A DNA stretch of 64,000 nucleotides, taken from assembly GCF_000195635.1 (NCBI RefSeq), contig NZ_GL882644.1:84972-148971 (forward strand), given 5' to 3'. The stretch comes from Bacteroides fluxus YIT 12057. Lineage in GTDB: Bacteria > Bacteroidota > Bacteroidia > Bacteroidales > Bacteroidaceae. Within the stretch, counting starts at the first letter, position 1. The number at the start of each line of letters is the position of its first letter. Below are positions 52,560-62,823 of the stretch, one piece after another. The position numbers and the translations under genes were made by a program. The notes under the pieces were generated by a model that saw nothing but the letters and a program-made list of their open reading frames with translations, ran no database searches and was not told the origin of the DNA.

Positions 52560-53804
52560 TTACACTTTCACCTTTCGATTTATGATGGAGGTTGCTTCTC
52601 CTTTGTGGAGGCGGGTGGTGATTTCATCGCCTTCGCGCAGCAAACCGGCATCTTTCACTACTTTCCCGTCTTTTAAAGTGATGCTGTAGCCGCGGGCCAG
52701 TTGCTTTTCGGGCGAGACGTCTGCCAACCGCTGCTGCAATAGTTCCAGACGATGGCGATGGCGGGACAAAGAAGAGGTCACGACCTGTGCCATATCTTTC
52801 CGGGCAGTAAGCAAAGCCAGTTTTGCGGCGGATATGCGACGATACGCGGCGGAAGGAATGCGGTCTCGGTAAGCAGCCAGTTTCCGCTGTTCCTGCAGCA
52901 AACGGGTCCGGACGCTTTCCTGCAGACGGGCAGCTAACATTTCCAGCTCATCCGCAGCATTGTTCATGGAATCTATCAGAAACTCGGCGGCTGCCGTAGG
53001 AGTCTTCACACGGGTATGCGCCACCGAATCCAATACCGTATCGTCCCGTTCGTGGCCGATTCCGGTGATAATGGGTAAAGGAAACTGTGCGCAGGCGGCA
53101 GCAAGCAAGTAGGTATCGAAGCCGGAAAGGTCGGAGGTGGCGCCTCCGCCACGGATAATGACCACTGCATCGAACTCCGGCAGGCGGGCGTTTATCTTGT
53201 CGAGAGCCGACAAGACCGACTCTTCCACACGGTCGCCCTGCATCAAGGCCGGGAACAGTTCGGTATAGAAACAGAAGCCGCGGGGATTGTTCTGCAACTG
53301 ATGGCAGAAATCACCGTATCCGGCAGCTGTAGGCGAAGATATGACAGCTATGCGCTGCGGCAAACGGGGCATTTCCAACTCCTTATTGAGCGTGAGCACT
53401 CCTTCCTCCTCAAGCTGTTTCAGGATTTCCCTGCGGCGGCGCGCCATATCACCCAATGTATAGGTAGGGTCAATGTCCTGTACGGTGAGGCTGTATCCGT
53501 AAAGTTCATGGAAGCTGACCGTGACCTGCACCAGCACCTTGATGCCCGCAACAAAAGCCTGCCCGGTAGCCTCCTCAAAATAAGGTTTCAACAGGCGGAA
53601 CACATTGGCCCATACGGTTCCACGGGCTTTAGCTATCAAATTGTTGCCACGGGGATCTTTTTGTACGAATTCCAAGTAACAATGCCCCGTATTGCCGGTA
53701 CGCACGTCGCTCAGTTCGGCCTGCACCCAAAATTCATCCGGCAGGCACTGCTCTATGCTGCGGCGTACCAAAGCATTCAAGTCATATAGTGATAAAGCGT
53801 CCAT
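52560..53804 (-). CDS. xseA: Exodeoxyribonuclease VII large subunit
   Basis: The start is taken as MDALSLYDLNALVRRSIEQ (53804), giving 414 residues; an ATG two codons earlier is also possible. An N-terminal OB fold (WVQAELSDVRTGNTGHCYLE) precedes the catalytic domain with RIAVISSPTAAGYGDFCHQL, IIRGGGATSDLSGFD, PIITGIGHERDDTVLDSVAH and TPTAAAEFLID, followed by a long helical region and the C-terminal domain ARGYSITLKDGKVV. It is the catalytic subunit acting on single-stranded DNA. Confidence 0.96.
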   Translation of the reverse strand: MDALSLYDLNALVRRSIEQCLPDEFWVQAELSDVRTGNTGHCYLEFVQKDPRGNNLIAKARGTVWANVFRLLKPYFEEATGQAFVAGIKVLVQVTVSFHELYGYSLTVQDIDPTYTLGDMARRRREILKQLEEEGVLTLNKELEMPRLPQRIAVISSPTAAGYGDFCHQLQNNPRGFCFYTELFPALMQGDRVEESVLSALDKINARLPEFDAVVIIRGGGATSDLSGFDTYLLAAACAQFPLPIITGIGHERDDTVLDSVAHTRVKTPTAAAEFLIDSMNNAADELEMLAARLQESVRTRLLQEQRKLAAYRDRIPSAAYRRISAAKLALLTARKDMAQVVTSSLSRHRHRLELLQQRLADVSPEKQLARGYSITLKDGKVVKDAGLLREGDEITTRLHKGEATSIINRKVKV

Positions 53805-53869
53805 TATCATCTGTTTATAAATAATGCGGCTTAATAGTTAAGTAGGGAACCAAAGTTCCACCATAATCT

Positions 53870-53964
53870 CCGTAATGGGAACCCGAATCCCATAACGACT
53901 GAAATCATTTCCCATAACGACTGAAACCATTTCCCATAACGACTGAAACTATTTCCCATTACGG
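53870..53964. repeat. Three 22-bp tandem repeats inside a 12-bp inverted repeat
   Basis: Three near-identical 22-bp units (53889-53910, 53911-53932, 53933-53954), each starting CCCATAACGACTGAAA, are followed by a partial fourth. Perfect 12-bp arms CCGTAATGGGAA (53870-53881) and TTCCCATTACGG (53953-53964) enclose them. The block lies between the subtilase stop and the xseA start and encodes no believable protein. Confidence 0.9.
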
Positions 53965-53984
53965 GCGGGTCGGCCGAAACAGGT

Positions 53985-55355
53985 TTATTTACCCATTTCT
54001 TTATAAGTCTGATAGGCTTTCCACATGTCGGGCACACCGTAACCGTAGATATTGTCCGGAAAGCCGGAGCGGTCGCCCGCCTGTCTCACAATCCGGATAA
54101 TTTCCTTTGCGGTCAAATCCGGGCAGGCCTGCCAGAGGCAAGTTACCATACCGCACATGATTGGCGAAGAAAAAGAGGTTCCGTTCGCCTTGCTCTGGTT
54201 GCCGCTCGTCCCTATCACGTCCGCGCCCAAGCCTACCGCCACTACATCGGGCTTTATCCGGTTGTCCGCAGTGTTTCCGATGGAAGAGAAAGGCGCCAGC
54301 ACAGACTTTTTGTCAATGGCCCCCACTGTTATCACATTTTCCGCGTCTCCCGGAGGGGTGATCTTTTTCCAGGAGCCCATTCCCGAATTTCCCGCACTGC
54401 AAACCAGCACCATCCCTTTGTCCGCAATACGTGACGCTTGGCGGGACATTAATGCATGATGTCCGTCCAACTCACGGTATTTATAATCTTTTGATTTATC
54501 GTCGAACGTATAATATCCCAATGAAGTGTTAAGAACGTCCACTCCCACACTATCGGCAAACTCCACGGCGGCAACCCAATAGTCCTGTTCAACCAGGTGC
54601 TCCGAATACTCGTCTTCACTGCGAAGCAACCAAAAAGAAGCCTCGGGAGCTGTACCGGTCATTATATCCGGCTGATTCATGCCGATGCACGACAACACCA
54701 TCATGCCGTGGCTGCTTTCCGCGTAGATATCAGACTGCGGATTGACGAAGTCTTTCGTTCCCAAGACACGGATATTCCGCATGGCTGTAATTTTGTCGGC
54801 ATTATGGAAACCGGCATCAATCACTGCGATTGTCATGCCCTGCCCCTTAAAGCCGGCGTCATGTAACTTGTCACCCTTGCTGAGCTGAATCTGACTGACG
54901 GCAAGACCATAAATGCTGTCCGGATGAACCGCAGGATTGTTGACCAGGGAATCACGGCCGGTTGACATGCTTGGCTTGTCTGCCGGAGGAGCCATCCATA
55001 CTTTTTCCGTAGTACGTACGAAAGGCAATGCCGCAATACGGTCTATCAATGTAGAGTCATTGCAGGAGACTGTGACAAAATTCTCCCATTTCCCGGTCAC
55101 TACAATATGGACGCCCTGTCTGCGGATTTCATCCACATACTTACGGCATACCGGCAAATCCGTCGAATCTATCGGCAAATGCTGTTTCTGGCGGCGCGCA
55201 ATGGCCTTTTCGGACAAGAATGCCTCCGGATGATCCAATGAATAAACGGTGGCCGCCTTGTCTTTAAGACTGATACGGTATTTCAACGTGTCCTGCTGCG
55301 CATGCGCACCTGCCGCAAACAGTGTAAGAGCTAAAAGAAAAAGTTGTTTCTTCAT
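53985..55355 (-). CDS. Subtilisin-like (S8) serine peptidase, exported
   Basis: The start at 55355 gives 456 residues with a good signal peptide (KKQLFLLALTLFAAGAHA); upstream codons have no protein-like character. An inhibitor-like propeptide (about 25-130) precedes the S8 domain with Asp180 (AVIDAGFHNAD), His216 (SSHGMMVLSC), oxyanion Asn in CSAGNSGMGSW and Ser394 (NGTSFSSPIM). The product should mature in the periplasm or outside. It lies 10 bp after the mnmA stop and is probably co-transcribed with it, a chance arrangement rather than a functional link. Confidence 0.93.
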   Translation of the reverse strand: MKKQLFLLALTLFAAGAHAQQDTLKYRISLKDKAATVYSLDHPEAFLSEKAIARRQKQHLPIDSTDLPVCRKYVDEIRRQGVHIVVTGKWENFVTVSCNDSTLIDRIAALPFVRTTEKVWMAPPADKPSMSTGRDSLVNNPAVHPDSIYGLAVSQIQLSKGDKLHDAGFKGQGMTIAVIDAGFHNADKITAMRNIRVLGTKDFVNPQSDIYAESSHGMMVLSCIGMNQPDIMTGTAPEASFWLLRSEDEYSEHLVEQDYWVAAVEFADSVGVDVLNTSLGYYTFDDKSKDYKYRELDGHHALMSRQASRIADKGMVLVCSAGNSGMGSWKKITPPGDAENVITVGAIDKKSVLAPFSSIGNTADNRIKPDVVAVGLGADVIGTSGNQSKANGTSFSSPIMCGMVTCLWQACPDLTAKEIIRIVRQAGDRSGFPDNIYGYGVPDMWKAYQTYKEMGK

Positions 55356-55365
55356 ATATTCTTTT

Positions 55366-56445
55366 TTAATTATTTTCTGCGATATACATTCCGATTCCTC
55401 TCTGGGAAGCGATAAACGATCCTCCCACCACCCTGCGGCCGATATAGAACACGGCGGACTGTCCCGGAGCAATGGCCGACGCCTCCACTTGAAAGCACAC
55501 CAGCAGGCGCCCGTCTTCCAGACGTCTGACAGTACAGGGAATAGGCTTGCTGCGATACCGGATACGTACCGTGAGTTCCTTACTTTCAAAGACCTCCCGC
55601 TCGTCTGTCAGCTTTTCCTGTTCGACCAGCATATGGCGCGTCTTCAACTGTTCGGCATCACCTAACATAACCGTATTCTTCAGCGGATTGATTTTCAGCA
55701 CATAAGCGGGCTTTCCCAAAGCTATTTCAAGTCCTTTACGTTGTCCGATGGTATAATAGGGATATCCTTTGTGCTCACCCAACTTGACACCTTCGGAATT
55801 GACAAACCATCCCGGCCCTATTTCACGGTCTATCTCCGGAGAATGTTCTTTCAAGAAGTCCCGATAATCCCCTTTGATAAAGCAAACTTCCATGCTTTCA
55901 CCTTCTTCTGCCTTGACAGCGTATCCTTTGTCACGCAAATATCCGCGCACCTGCGGTTTTGTATAGGTACCCAACGGGAAGATACAACGCTTCAACACAT
56001 CCTGCCCCAACCGCCAAAGGAAATAAGACTGGTCTTTCTTGTCATCGTCCCCGGCTATGATATACACTTTGCCGTCTATCTCCTCCAGACGCGTATAATG
56101 CCCGGTAGCGATATACTTGCATCCCAACTTGTCCGCCCATTCCATAAGGATGCGGAACTTGAACATAGGATTGCACATGACACAGGGGTTGGGCGTACGG
56201 CCTTGGCGATATTCATCAATAAAATCCTGTACTATTATCCGGCGGAAAGCATCACGTTCATCAGCAATGTAATGCCCAATCCCCATACTTTCGGCAAGCT
56301 CGCATGCGTCAACAGGTTTGTCTCCCCACACCCACATGGTAAGCCCCACTATTTCATAGCCCTGCTCTTTCAACATCAGGCAAGTGGCAGTGCTGTCTAT
56401 ACCGCCACTCATACCTACTAATACCCGCTTTTCAGACTTATTCAT
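55366..56445 (-). CDS. mnmA: tRNA-specific 2-thiouridylase
   Basis: 359 residues. The PP-loop [15 protein letters not shown], the first catalytic Cys in [14 protein letters not shown], the second in [15 protein letters not shown], and the C-terminal beta-barrel domain ([20 protein letters not shown]) are complete. It makes s2U34 in tRNAs for Lys, Glu and Gln. Bacteroides genomes usually hold more than one mnmA-like gene, so this may be one of several paralogues. It has its own promoter at 56470-56477. Confidence 0.95.
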   Translation of the reverse strand: MNKSEKRVLVGMSGGIDSTATCLMLKEQGYEIVGLTMWVWGDKPVDACELAESMGIGHYIADERDAFRRIIVQDFIDEYRQGRTPNPCVMCNPMFKFRILMEWADKLGCKYIATGHYTRLEEIDGKVYIIAGDDDKKDQSYFLWRLGQDVLKRCIFPLGTYTKPQVRGYLRDKGYAVKAEEGESMEVCFIKGDYRDFLKEHSPEIDREIGPGWFVNSEGVKLGEHKGYPYYTIGQRKGLEIALGKPAYVLKINPLKNTVMLGDAEQLKTRHMLVEQEKLTDEREVFESKELTVRIRYRSKPIPCTVRRLEDGRLLVCFQVEASAIAPGQSAVFYIGRRVVGGSFIASQRGIGMYIAENN

Positions 56446-56469
56446 ACCAGAAGTTTATTCATTAGTTTG

Positions 56470-56477
56470 CAAAAATA
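56470..56477 (-). promoter_or_regulatory. -7 box of the mnmA promoter
   Basis: Minus strand TATTTTTG, 25 bp before the mnmA start. Confidence 0.65.
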
Positions 56478-56503
56478 GAGGTTTTCAAGGAGAAGAAACA
56501 GAA

Positions 56504-56528
56504 AAGGCATGCCTTTTTAGCATGCCTT
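56504..56528 (-). terminator. Terminator of the GH2 gene
   Basis: Perfect 9-bp arms AAGGCATGC and GCATGCCTT around a 7-nt loop, with a T-rich tail in the minus direction, 26 bp after the GH2 stop. Confidence 0.85.
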
Positions 56529-56554
56529 CACTGAACTATTTCCTTTTTTTTATT

Positions 56555-59500
56555 TTATTCTGCCAAAATAGATAATTCGGCTCCCGATGCGTAATCTTGA
56601 CCGGATTGTTCGCTAAGAGCAACAAAACGGACGAAACGCGCTTTTACAGGTTTGTCAAAATGAACGCTTTTCTCTTTGCGGTCGTTGGCAAAACTGCCTT
56701 GAGCAACCGGTTCACTCCAATTCTGTCCATCCATGCTGACCTGGATATTGTAATTCTTTACATTACCGTTACTGCTGTCCTGGCGGGGCAAGTACGTGAA
56801 TCCCTTAATGGTACGTACCTCTCCGGCATCCAGATCGACCCAGTGCGGATATTTGGCAACAGTAACCGAGTACATGGTATGCCAGATAGAACCCGAATCA
56901 CCATCTACCAGATGGGAAGCCTCTCCACCACCCGACTCTTGGCTGCTGGCATTCACCACTTCCACCTGTATGTTCTCTATCTTGTCGAACGTCATCACTG
57001 TCTTAAGCTCCGGTGCAGACTTGAACCAAGCTGTAATGGTACCTCCGTCACGCATTGGAATCGGTGCGGTGAACTGTTGCACTTTCTTGTTCTTTCCAAG
57101 CGTATAGCAGATTTCAACATCCTCCCGGGGAGCGACAATCGTCACTTCACCCTTTCTGTCACGGATGATATTCAAGGGAATCTCTCCACCTGCCGAAACC
57201 AAAGCCGCAGATGACAGGTCTTGGGAAGCCGGCCGGATGGTGAATCCGAAGAAATGCTGTCCGGCAAACACCCTGTCGTGCACCAGCGGACCACCTTGGC
57301 CGCAACTGTTGCCACCCAGACCGGTCACTCCCCAATCCAGGTGCAGGTAAGTATCGGTAGCGGCCGGAAGCTGGTAAGGATGTCCGGCAAGAATCATATC
57401 GACAGCCGAATGTTGCAGAGCTGCCACCGACATCTGCCCGTCAGCAATAAACTGCGCGCCGCATCCGGCATTGTCGGTCAATGCACACCAACGCACCTCT
57501 TCATGATTGCCTATATCTTGCGGTTTGGGGAAGTTGACAAACTCATCGGCTACCTTCGTGCGGTACAATTCAATAAACTGCCCAGTCTTACGATCCGGAT
57601 AGTTTTCAACAGGACCACGGCCATAATAGGTGAAGTTCTCGTATTTTCCGGGTACTTTCATCACATAGCCCAAACGGGGCAACACCAGGCTGGAGCGATT
57701 GGAAGCAATGCCTGCCTGCAACTCGATGGAACCGTCACGGTAAACGGTCCAGATTTGGTTGGTAGTGAACTTAAAGTCATTCTCACCGAATTTCTGTCCG
57801 GTCAGTTCTTCTATCTTATTCTTTCCGCTGGAAGTTCCGCCAAGAATACGGGCCGCGTTCGGAGCTTGTGACTCAACAGTGAACGCCAGTATCACGGCAC
57901 CGTCCGGGCGTTGCATCACCTTGCCACTCGTAGCCTTATGCTTCAGATTATGCAATCCATTCTCAAACCAGCTTGTATAAACCCAGTTATCATTATTGGT
58001 AAAGGCGCGGAAAGCATCCAGCTGGGGACCGTTGCCATCGGATATAATAGTCTTGTCGCCATACTTCAGGCTATAGACAGTTCCGGTCTGCATGTCAAAA
58101 CGAGCCTCAAAACCGTCACCCTTAACCGTAGTCAGACGGGCATCTGTCTTATCTACAGCCAAATTACCGGCAGACGCTGTTGCCTCACCGAGTGCGGGCA
58201 AACCGGTTGCCTGTTTCAAAGCTATCTGCTCTTCCGCCATTGTATAGCCTTGTGCAGCCCATGGTGCAGCTTCTTTCAGCTGGAACTGGATTTTTACGAA
58301 ATACTCAGCTCCGGGTTTCAATGCCTGATAGTCATAGGGGACATGAACCGTCACCCGGCTGCGGGGAGCAACCTGCCCGATGGATAGCTGACCGTCCTTC
58401 ACTTCCTTTCCGTTTTCATAAAGCGACCAACGTACCTGGTATTCCGACAAATCTTTGAAATAATATTTATTGAATATCTCGAAATCGCCTTTCTGTACGT
58501 CCAAAGCCTTGATACCGATATGCTGGTACACCTTCTTCACCTCGTAGTATTGAGGCTTGGGTTCAAGGTCGGCAAAGACAATACCGTTCATCACAAACTG
58601 CCCGTCATTAGGCGTATCACCGAAGTCACCGCCATAGGCCAAGTAGCGTTTTCCGTCCGACGTATAGTTATACATAGCCTGGTCCACCCAGTCCCAGATG
58701 GCGCCGCCACAGAAATAATTGGTTGACTCAATGGCATCCCAGTAATCTACCAGATTACCGCAGGCATTACCCATAGAGTGGGCGTATTCAGAGATGTGGA
58801 AAGGATATTTGATGTTATACTTGCCTTTTACAGCTTCGCGCGTCCATGCGATGGAAGGGTACTGGTTAGAACCCATATCTACGATATCATTATTACGCTC
58901 ATACTGGACAGGGCGGGAAAGGTCGAATGCCTTCAATGCATTATAAGCGGTCACAAAGTTCTTGCCCGGACCTGCTTCATTACCCAAGGACCAGATTACG
59001 ATAGACGGATGGTTGACGTTGCTGTGCACCATTTCCATAACACGGGCCACATGTGCGTTCTCCCATTCTATAGGATGGGACAACGAAGCCTTTCCGTAAT
59101 AATATTCATGAGATTCAAGGTTCGCTTCATCTTCCAGATAGATGCCGTACTTGTCGCAAAGGTAATACCAGTACGGGTCATCCGGATAATGGGAGTTGCG
59201 GACATGGTTGATGTTGGCACGCTTCATCAGCATGACTTCTTTCTCCATCTGCTCGCGAGTGATGGCATGGCCCACCGCGGGATTCGTCTCGTGGCGATTG
59301 ACCCCTTTCAGTTTGGCTGTCTTTCCGTTGATGTAGTAATAACGGCCTGCCAGCCCGAATTCGTCTTCGGAAGCCGGAGTATCTTTTATCTCTACTTTAC
59401 GGAAACCGATATAAGTGGAAATGATCTCTACGGTACGTCCTTTCTTGTCTTTAAGCTCTCCCACCAACGTATAGCGATAGGGCTTCTCGGCCGACCACAA

Positions 59501-60577
59501 CATAGGGGATTTCTGCGTAAGAGTGGCCCGGCAGGAAACAATCTCACCTTTAGCCACAGGAGTGACAGCAGCAGTAGCTGCACCGGCAGCCACCAAGGTA
59601 TTCTCATCCGAATAGATTTTATTGGCGTAAAGTGAATAAACCATGCTATAACCTTTGGCTTCTTTCTTGTCAAGGTTACGGATATCGGCTTCAATGGACA
59701 ATGTACCTTCATCCAAAGAGGTATTCAAATCAGGCGTCACTACCCAATCGCGCACATGCACCTTCGGAACGGAAGTCAACGCCACCGTACGGAAGATACC
59801 CGGCAAACGGAACATGTCCTGAGCCTCAAGGAACGAACCGTCGGAACTACGGTAAACTTCAGCGGCTACCGTATTTTTCCCTTTCACCAGATAAGGAGAA
59901 ATGTTGAAGCTGGCGACATTGCGGGAATTCTTGGAAAAGCCCACATACTTTCCGTTGATCCACAGGTAAAAGAAGGAATCTACTCCATCGAAATTGATGA
60001 ATACTTCACGGCCTTCCCAATCCTCGGGCAAGGTAAACTCACGACGGTAAGAACCTACTTCATTGCGGCAGTTGTACGTAGTCCAATTGGAAGGCGGAGT
60101 ACGCATCACGCCTCCACGCCAATCGTCCACCGCCACTTTATGCTGGAAGATGACAGGCTGATTGACATAAATAGGTGTACCATATTTCAGAGTACCGTCT
60201 TTCTGAACGCCGTAAATATTCCAGCTGGAAGGTACGGGAATAATATCCCAACCGGTCACATCATAGTCTGTCCGGTAAAAGTCCTTCGGACGTTTATCGG
60301 GATCGGGTGCCCAGTTGAACTTCCAGTCACCGTTCAGACTCATCCAGTACGTGCTGTTTTCGGGCAGTACCTTCCGTGCGGATGTCACGTCGGCGAAAGG
60401 ATAAAAAACAGCATGAGGCTGTTCTTTGTTCAAGGCTATACGTTCGGGAGATTCCCATTCGTTGCCTTCAGGAGCTTCAATGGCAGCATATTGATAGCCT
60501 TTCAGAAGGTCACCATTTTCTGCCCCAACTGGCAGAATAAAACTGCAAAAAAGCAATGCGCTAAGAATTTTCTTCAT
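56555..60577 (-). CDS. GH2 beta-galactosidase with C-terminal F5/8 C (CBM32-like) domain
   Basis: 1340 residues with a signal peptide (MKKILSALLFCSFILPVGA). LacZ-type domains in order: sugar-binding (about 60-270, RREFTLPEDWEGREVFINFD), Ig-like, TIM barrel with acid/base Glu534 (WSLGNEAGPG) and nucleophile Glu597 (PFHISEYAHSMGN), DUF4981 and Bgal_small_N (about 860-1130). An extra C-terminal F5/8 C domain lies at about 1195-1340 (IKGFTYLPRQDSSNGNVKNY). It removes terminal beta-galactose from dietary or mucin glycans in the periplasm or at the surface. It is monocistronic with a promoter and a terminator. Confidence 0.95.
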   Translation of the reverse strand: MKKILSALLFCSFILPVGAENGDLLKGYQYAAIEAPEGNEWESPERIALNKEQPHAVFYPFADVTSARKVLPENSTYWMSLNGDWKFNWAPDPDKRPKDFYRTDYDVTGWDIIPVPSSWNIYGVQKDGTLKYGTPIYVNQPVIFQHKVAVDDWRGGVMRTPPSNWTTYNCRNEVGSYRREFTLPEDWEGREVFINFDGVDSFFYLWINGKYVGFSKNSRNVASFNISPYLVKGKNTVAAEVYRSSDGSFLEAQDMFRLPGIFRTVALTSVPKVHVRDWVVTPDLNTSLDEGTLSIEADIRNLDKKEAKGYSMVYSLYANKIYSDENTLVAAGAATAAVTPVAKGEIVSCRATLTQKSPMLWSAEKPYRYTLVGELKDKKGRTVEIISTYIGFRKVEIKDTPASEDEFGLAGRYYYINGKTAKLKGVNRHETNPAVGHAITREQMEKEVMLMKRANINHVRNSHYPDDPYWYYLCDKYGIYLEDEANLESHEYYYGKASLSHPIEWENAHVARVMEMVHSNVNHPSIVIWSLGNEAGPGKNFVTAYNALKAFDLSRPVQYERNNDIVDMGSNQYPSIAWTREAVKGKYNIKYPFHISEYAHSMGNACGNLVDYWDAIESTNYFCGGAIWDWVDQAMYNYTSDGKRYLAYGGDFGDTPNDGQFVMNGIVFADLEPKPQYYEVKKVYQHIGIKALDVQKGDFEIFNKYYFKDLSEYQVRWSLYENGKEVKDGQLSIGQVAPRSRVTVHVPYDYQALKPGAEYFVKIQFQLKEAAPWAAQGYTMAEEQIALKQATGLPALGEATASAGNLAVDKTDARLTTVKGDGFEARFDMQTGTVYSLKYGDKTIISDGNGPQLDAFRAFTNNDNWVYTSWFENGLHNLKHKATSGKVMQRPDGAVILAFTVESQAPNAARILGGTSSGKNKIEELTGQKFGENDFKFTTNQIWTVYRDGSIELQAGIASNRSSLVLPRLGYVMKVPGKYENFTYYGRGPVENYPDRKTGQFIELYRTKVADEFVNFPKPQDIGNHEEVRWCALTDNAGCGAQFIADGQMSVAALQHSAVDMILAGHPYQLPAATDTYLHLDWGVTGLGGNSCGQGGPLVHDRVFAGQHFFGFTIRPASQDLSSAALVSAGGEIPLNIIRDRKGEVTIVAPREDVEICYTLGKNKKVQQFTAPIPMRDGGTITAWFKSAPELKTVMTFDKIENIQVEVVNASSQESGGGEASHLVDGDSGSIWHTMYSVTVAKYPHWVDLDAGEVRTIKGFTYLPRQDSSNGNVKNYNIQVSMDGQNWSEPVAQGSFANDRKEKSVHFDKPVKARFVRFVALSEQSGQDYASGAELSILAE

Positions 60578-60607
60578 AAAAAGTTAGTAATTAGGGTTGA
60601 TATTTTG

Positions 60608-60615
60608 CAAAAATA
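60608..60615 (-). promoter_or_regulatory. -7 box of the GH2 promoter
   Basis: Minus strand TATTTTTG, 31 bp before the GH2 start. Confidence 0.65.
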
Positions 60616-60814
60616 CATGATTCCGTGGATATTTTATGAAAAAAGATAATAAAAATACCTTTCATATACAGAAAAATAGGATATTCACCGGTATTATCAT
60701 TGATGCCAAACGTTCTTTTTCTGTTTTTGTAACAGGAATGCAATAGATATGACACGAAAACACAACATGTATGTCCGAACTTTGCAGCCGGAAATCAATC
60801 GACAACAACAAAAT

Positions 60815-61870
60815 ATGAAAAAAAAGGCACTGATGCTGTTTTTCGCTTTGCTGTCATTAACAGCAAATGCTCAAGATTCTACGAATAATGAAGATGGTAA
60901 GAAGATAAACAAAGAAAAGCTGGAAGGAAAGGATTATCTGCCGGAAATACATGGAACCATCCGTTCCAAATACGAGTACCAGACAACCATGGGAGCCGGA
61001 CGTTTCGAAGTGCGGAATGCACGTATCAGTGTTACAGGGAATATTCTCCCCATCGTCGCTTACAAAGCCGAAATAGACCTCTCGGACGAAGGGCAAATCA
61101 AGATGCTGGACGCTTATGCACGGCTTTTCCCGATACAAGGATTCACTGTAACTGCCGGTCAGATGCGTGTGCCTTTTACCATTGATGCCCACCGGTCACC
61201 CCATCAACAATATTTTGCCAACCGGTCGTTCATAGCCAAACAGGTGGGAAATGTACGTGACGTAGGTCTGACGCTGGGATATACATTGCCTACCGACATG
61301 CCTGTCACCATAGAAGGAGGACTTTACAACGGTTCCGGCCTCACCAACCAGAAAGTGTGGCACAAAGAGATAAACTACTCCGCCAAGGCACAGTTCCTCC
61401 TCACCAAAGGCATGAATCTTACCTTAAGCGTACAGAGCATCCAACCGGAAGAGATACGCATGCAGTCCTATGACATAGGGGCTTACTATGAATTCGACCG
61501 TTTCCACATCGAAGGAGAATATCTATATAAGCAATATTCGGACAACGCTTTCGAAGATGTTCAAGCCGTAAATACCTTTGTCAATTACGACTTGCCACTC
61601 CGCAAGGTATTCAACAAAATATCTTTCTTGCTACGTTACGATATGATGACCGACCAAAGCGATGCCAAAACCACTGATTCGGAAACGGGTGAATTAGTGA
61701 TTACCGATTATAAACGGCAACGTCTGACAGGCGGTGTCACTTTCAGTCTCAGCAAGGCATTCCGCACAGACTTACGATTAAACTACGAGAAGTATTTCTA
61801 TGCCAAGAACAGCATTGCCAAAGAATCGGAACAGGACAAGGTTGTATTGGAACTGATGATCCGGTTCTAA
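60815..61870 (+). CDS. Porin O/P family outer membrane protein
   Basis: The start at 60815 (MKKKALMLFFALLSLTANAQ, a full signal peptide) gives 351 residues; an earlier in-frame ATG at 60749 adds 22 unlikely residues. The rest is beta-barrel sequence of the phosphate-selective porin O/P family (HGTIRSKYEYQTTMGAGRFE, VNYDLPLRKVFNKISFLLRY) ending in a C-terminal phenylalanine (ELMIRF), the outer-membrane sorting signal. It would form a channel for small anions or phosphate. It is monocistronic, with no clear promoter box. Confidence 0.92.
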   Translation: MKKKALMLFFALLSLTANAQDSTNNEDGKKINKEKLEGKDYLPEIHGTIRSKYEYQTTMGAGRFEVRNARISVTGNILPIVAYKAEIDLSDEGQIKMLDAYARLFPIQGFTVTAGQMRVPFTIDAHRSPHQQYFANRSFIAKQVGNVRDVGLTLGYTLPTDMPVTIEGGLYNGSGLTNQKVWHKEINYSAKAQFLLTKGMNLTLSVQSIQPEEIRMQSYDIGAYYEFDRFHIEGEYLYKQYSDNAFEDVQAVNTFVNYDLPLRKVFNKISFLLRYDMMTDQSDAKTTDSETGELVITDYKRQRLTGGVTFSLSKAFRTDLRLNYEKYFYAKNSIAKESEQDKVVLELMIRF

Positions 61871-61950
61871 AAGAGGGCAAACTCTGATTTCTTCCGTCAT
61901 AGCTTGCATATCTGCCATAAATTCCTTATATTTGAGGAAACTGGAAATGC

Positions 61951-62808
61951 ATGGCTAATCCGATTATTCCGGGTATATCCCAGGCAGAACAAGACTTATT
62001 GTATAGTAAACTAAATGCATACAATCAGGGAAGAGCCTCTTTCAAGGAAGCAGGTACCTATCTTGTGGCATTGCCGCGCCCCGGACACCCCCAATATTCA
62101 TTATGGATATATTCACCTCTGTCGGAACGCCATTCCATCTTTTACATCCATGACCTATCTACGGATATTCATGAATCGCTGCGGATAGCAAGCACTATAT
62201 GCTATTACTCTCCCCGCTGCCTGCTAGTGGTGGATTACAATGCCAAGCGTATGCAAAGCAATGGGGATGACCTTATTTCATTCGGAAAATATCACGGCCA
62301 TTTCCTGCATGAAATCCTAAGAATCGATCCCGCCTATCTGACATGGATAGCTTTCAAATTTATGCCGCGTATCCCCAAGCAGGAACGTTTTATGCAGATT
62401 GCCAAAATCTATCATTCCGTTTATATAGATATGCAGCAGCGCCAAGCCAGGCAACATGTGGCTAACCGTTTCTTAGGCAAAGAAGGGGATAAGATAGAAA
62501 ACCTGACTTTAACCGTCATCAGTGTCCGCCTGGAAGACGATCCCTATAAAACACATGTCAAAGGAACTACCCCTTATTTTTACGTCCGCCAGATTCTGAA
62601 GCTAAAAGATGCATCGGGAAATCTGATAACCTTTCGTGTAACCGCCCGTACCGCAAGCAGGGAATCATGCCAAGTTCCCTCCGCTGAACACGCATACCGA
62701 ACAGGAGAAACCGTGCTCATAGCTTCTGCACGTGTAGCACGAAACTACATGGCAGGAAACAATAAATATACACGGCTTACGTATGTAAAACTTATGCAGC
62801 CCCAATAA
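61951..62808 (+). CDS. Unknown protein with ExoX-like C-terminal motif
   Basis: 285 residues, soluble, without a signal peptide. The segment ISFGKYHGHFLHEILRIDPA (followed by YLTWIAFKF), about residues 110-138, matches the short zinc-less motif found at the C-terminus of exonuclease X and in many Bacteroidetes hypothetical proteins. The remaining regions (1-105 and 140-285) are not recognised; a C-terminal OB-like fold (LTVISVRLEDDPYKTHVKGT) is possible. There is no exonuclease domain. A DNA- or nucleotide-related role is a guess. Confidence 0.82.
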   Translation: MANPIIPGISQAEQDLLYSKLNAYNQGRASFKEAGTYLVALPRPGHPQYSLWIYSPLSERHSIFYIHDLSTDIHESLRIASTICYYSPRCLLVVDYNAKRMQSNGDDLISFGKYHGHFLHEILRIDPAYLTWIAFKFMPRIPKQERFMQIAKIYHSVYIDMQQRQARQHVANRFLGKEGDKIENLTLTVISVRLEDDPYKTHVKGTTPYFYVRQILKLKDASGNLITFRVTARTASRESCQVPSAEHAYRTGETVLIASARVARNYMAGNNKYTRLTYVKLMQPQ

Positions 62809-62823
62809 AAAGGAAAAGCATAT

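Noticed and set aside
53831..54037. A 68-codon minus-strand frame
   Set aside because: It is made of the 22-bp tandem repeats and overlaps the subtilase 3' end, so it is not a gene.
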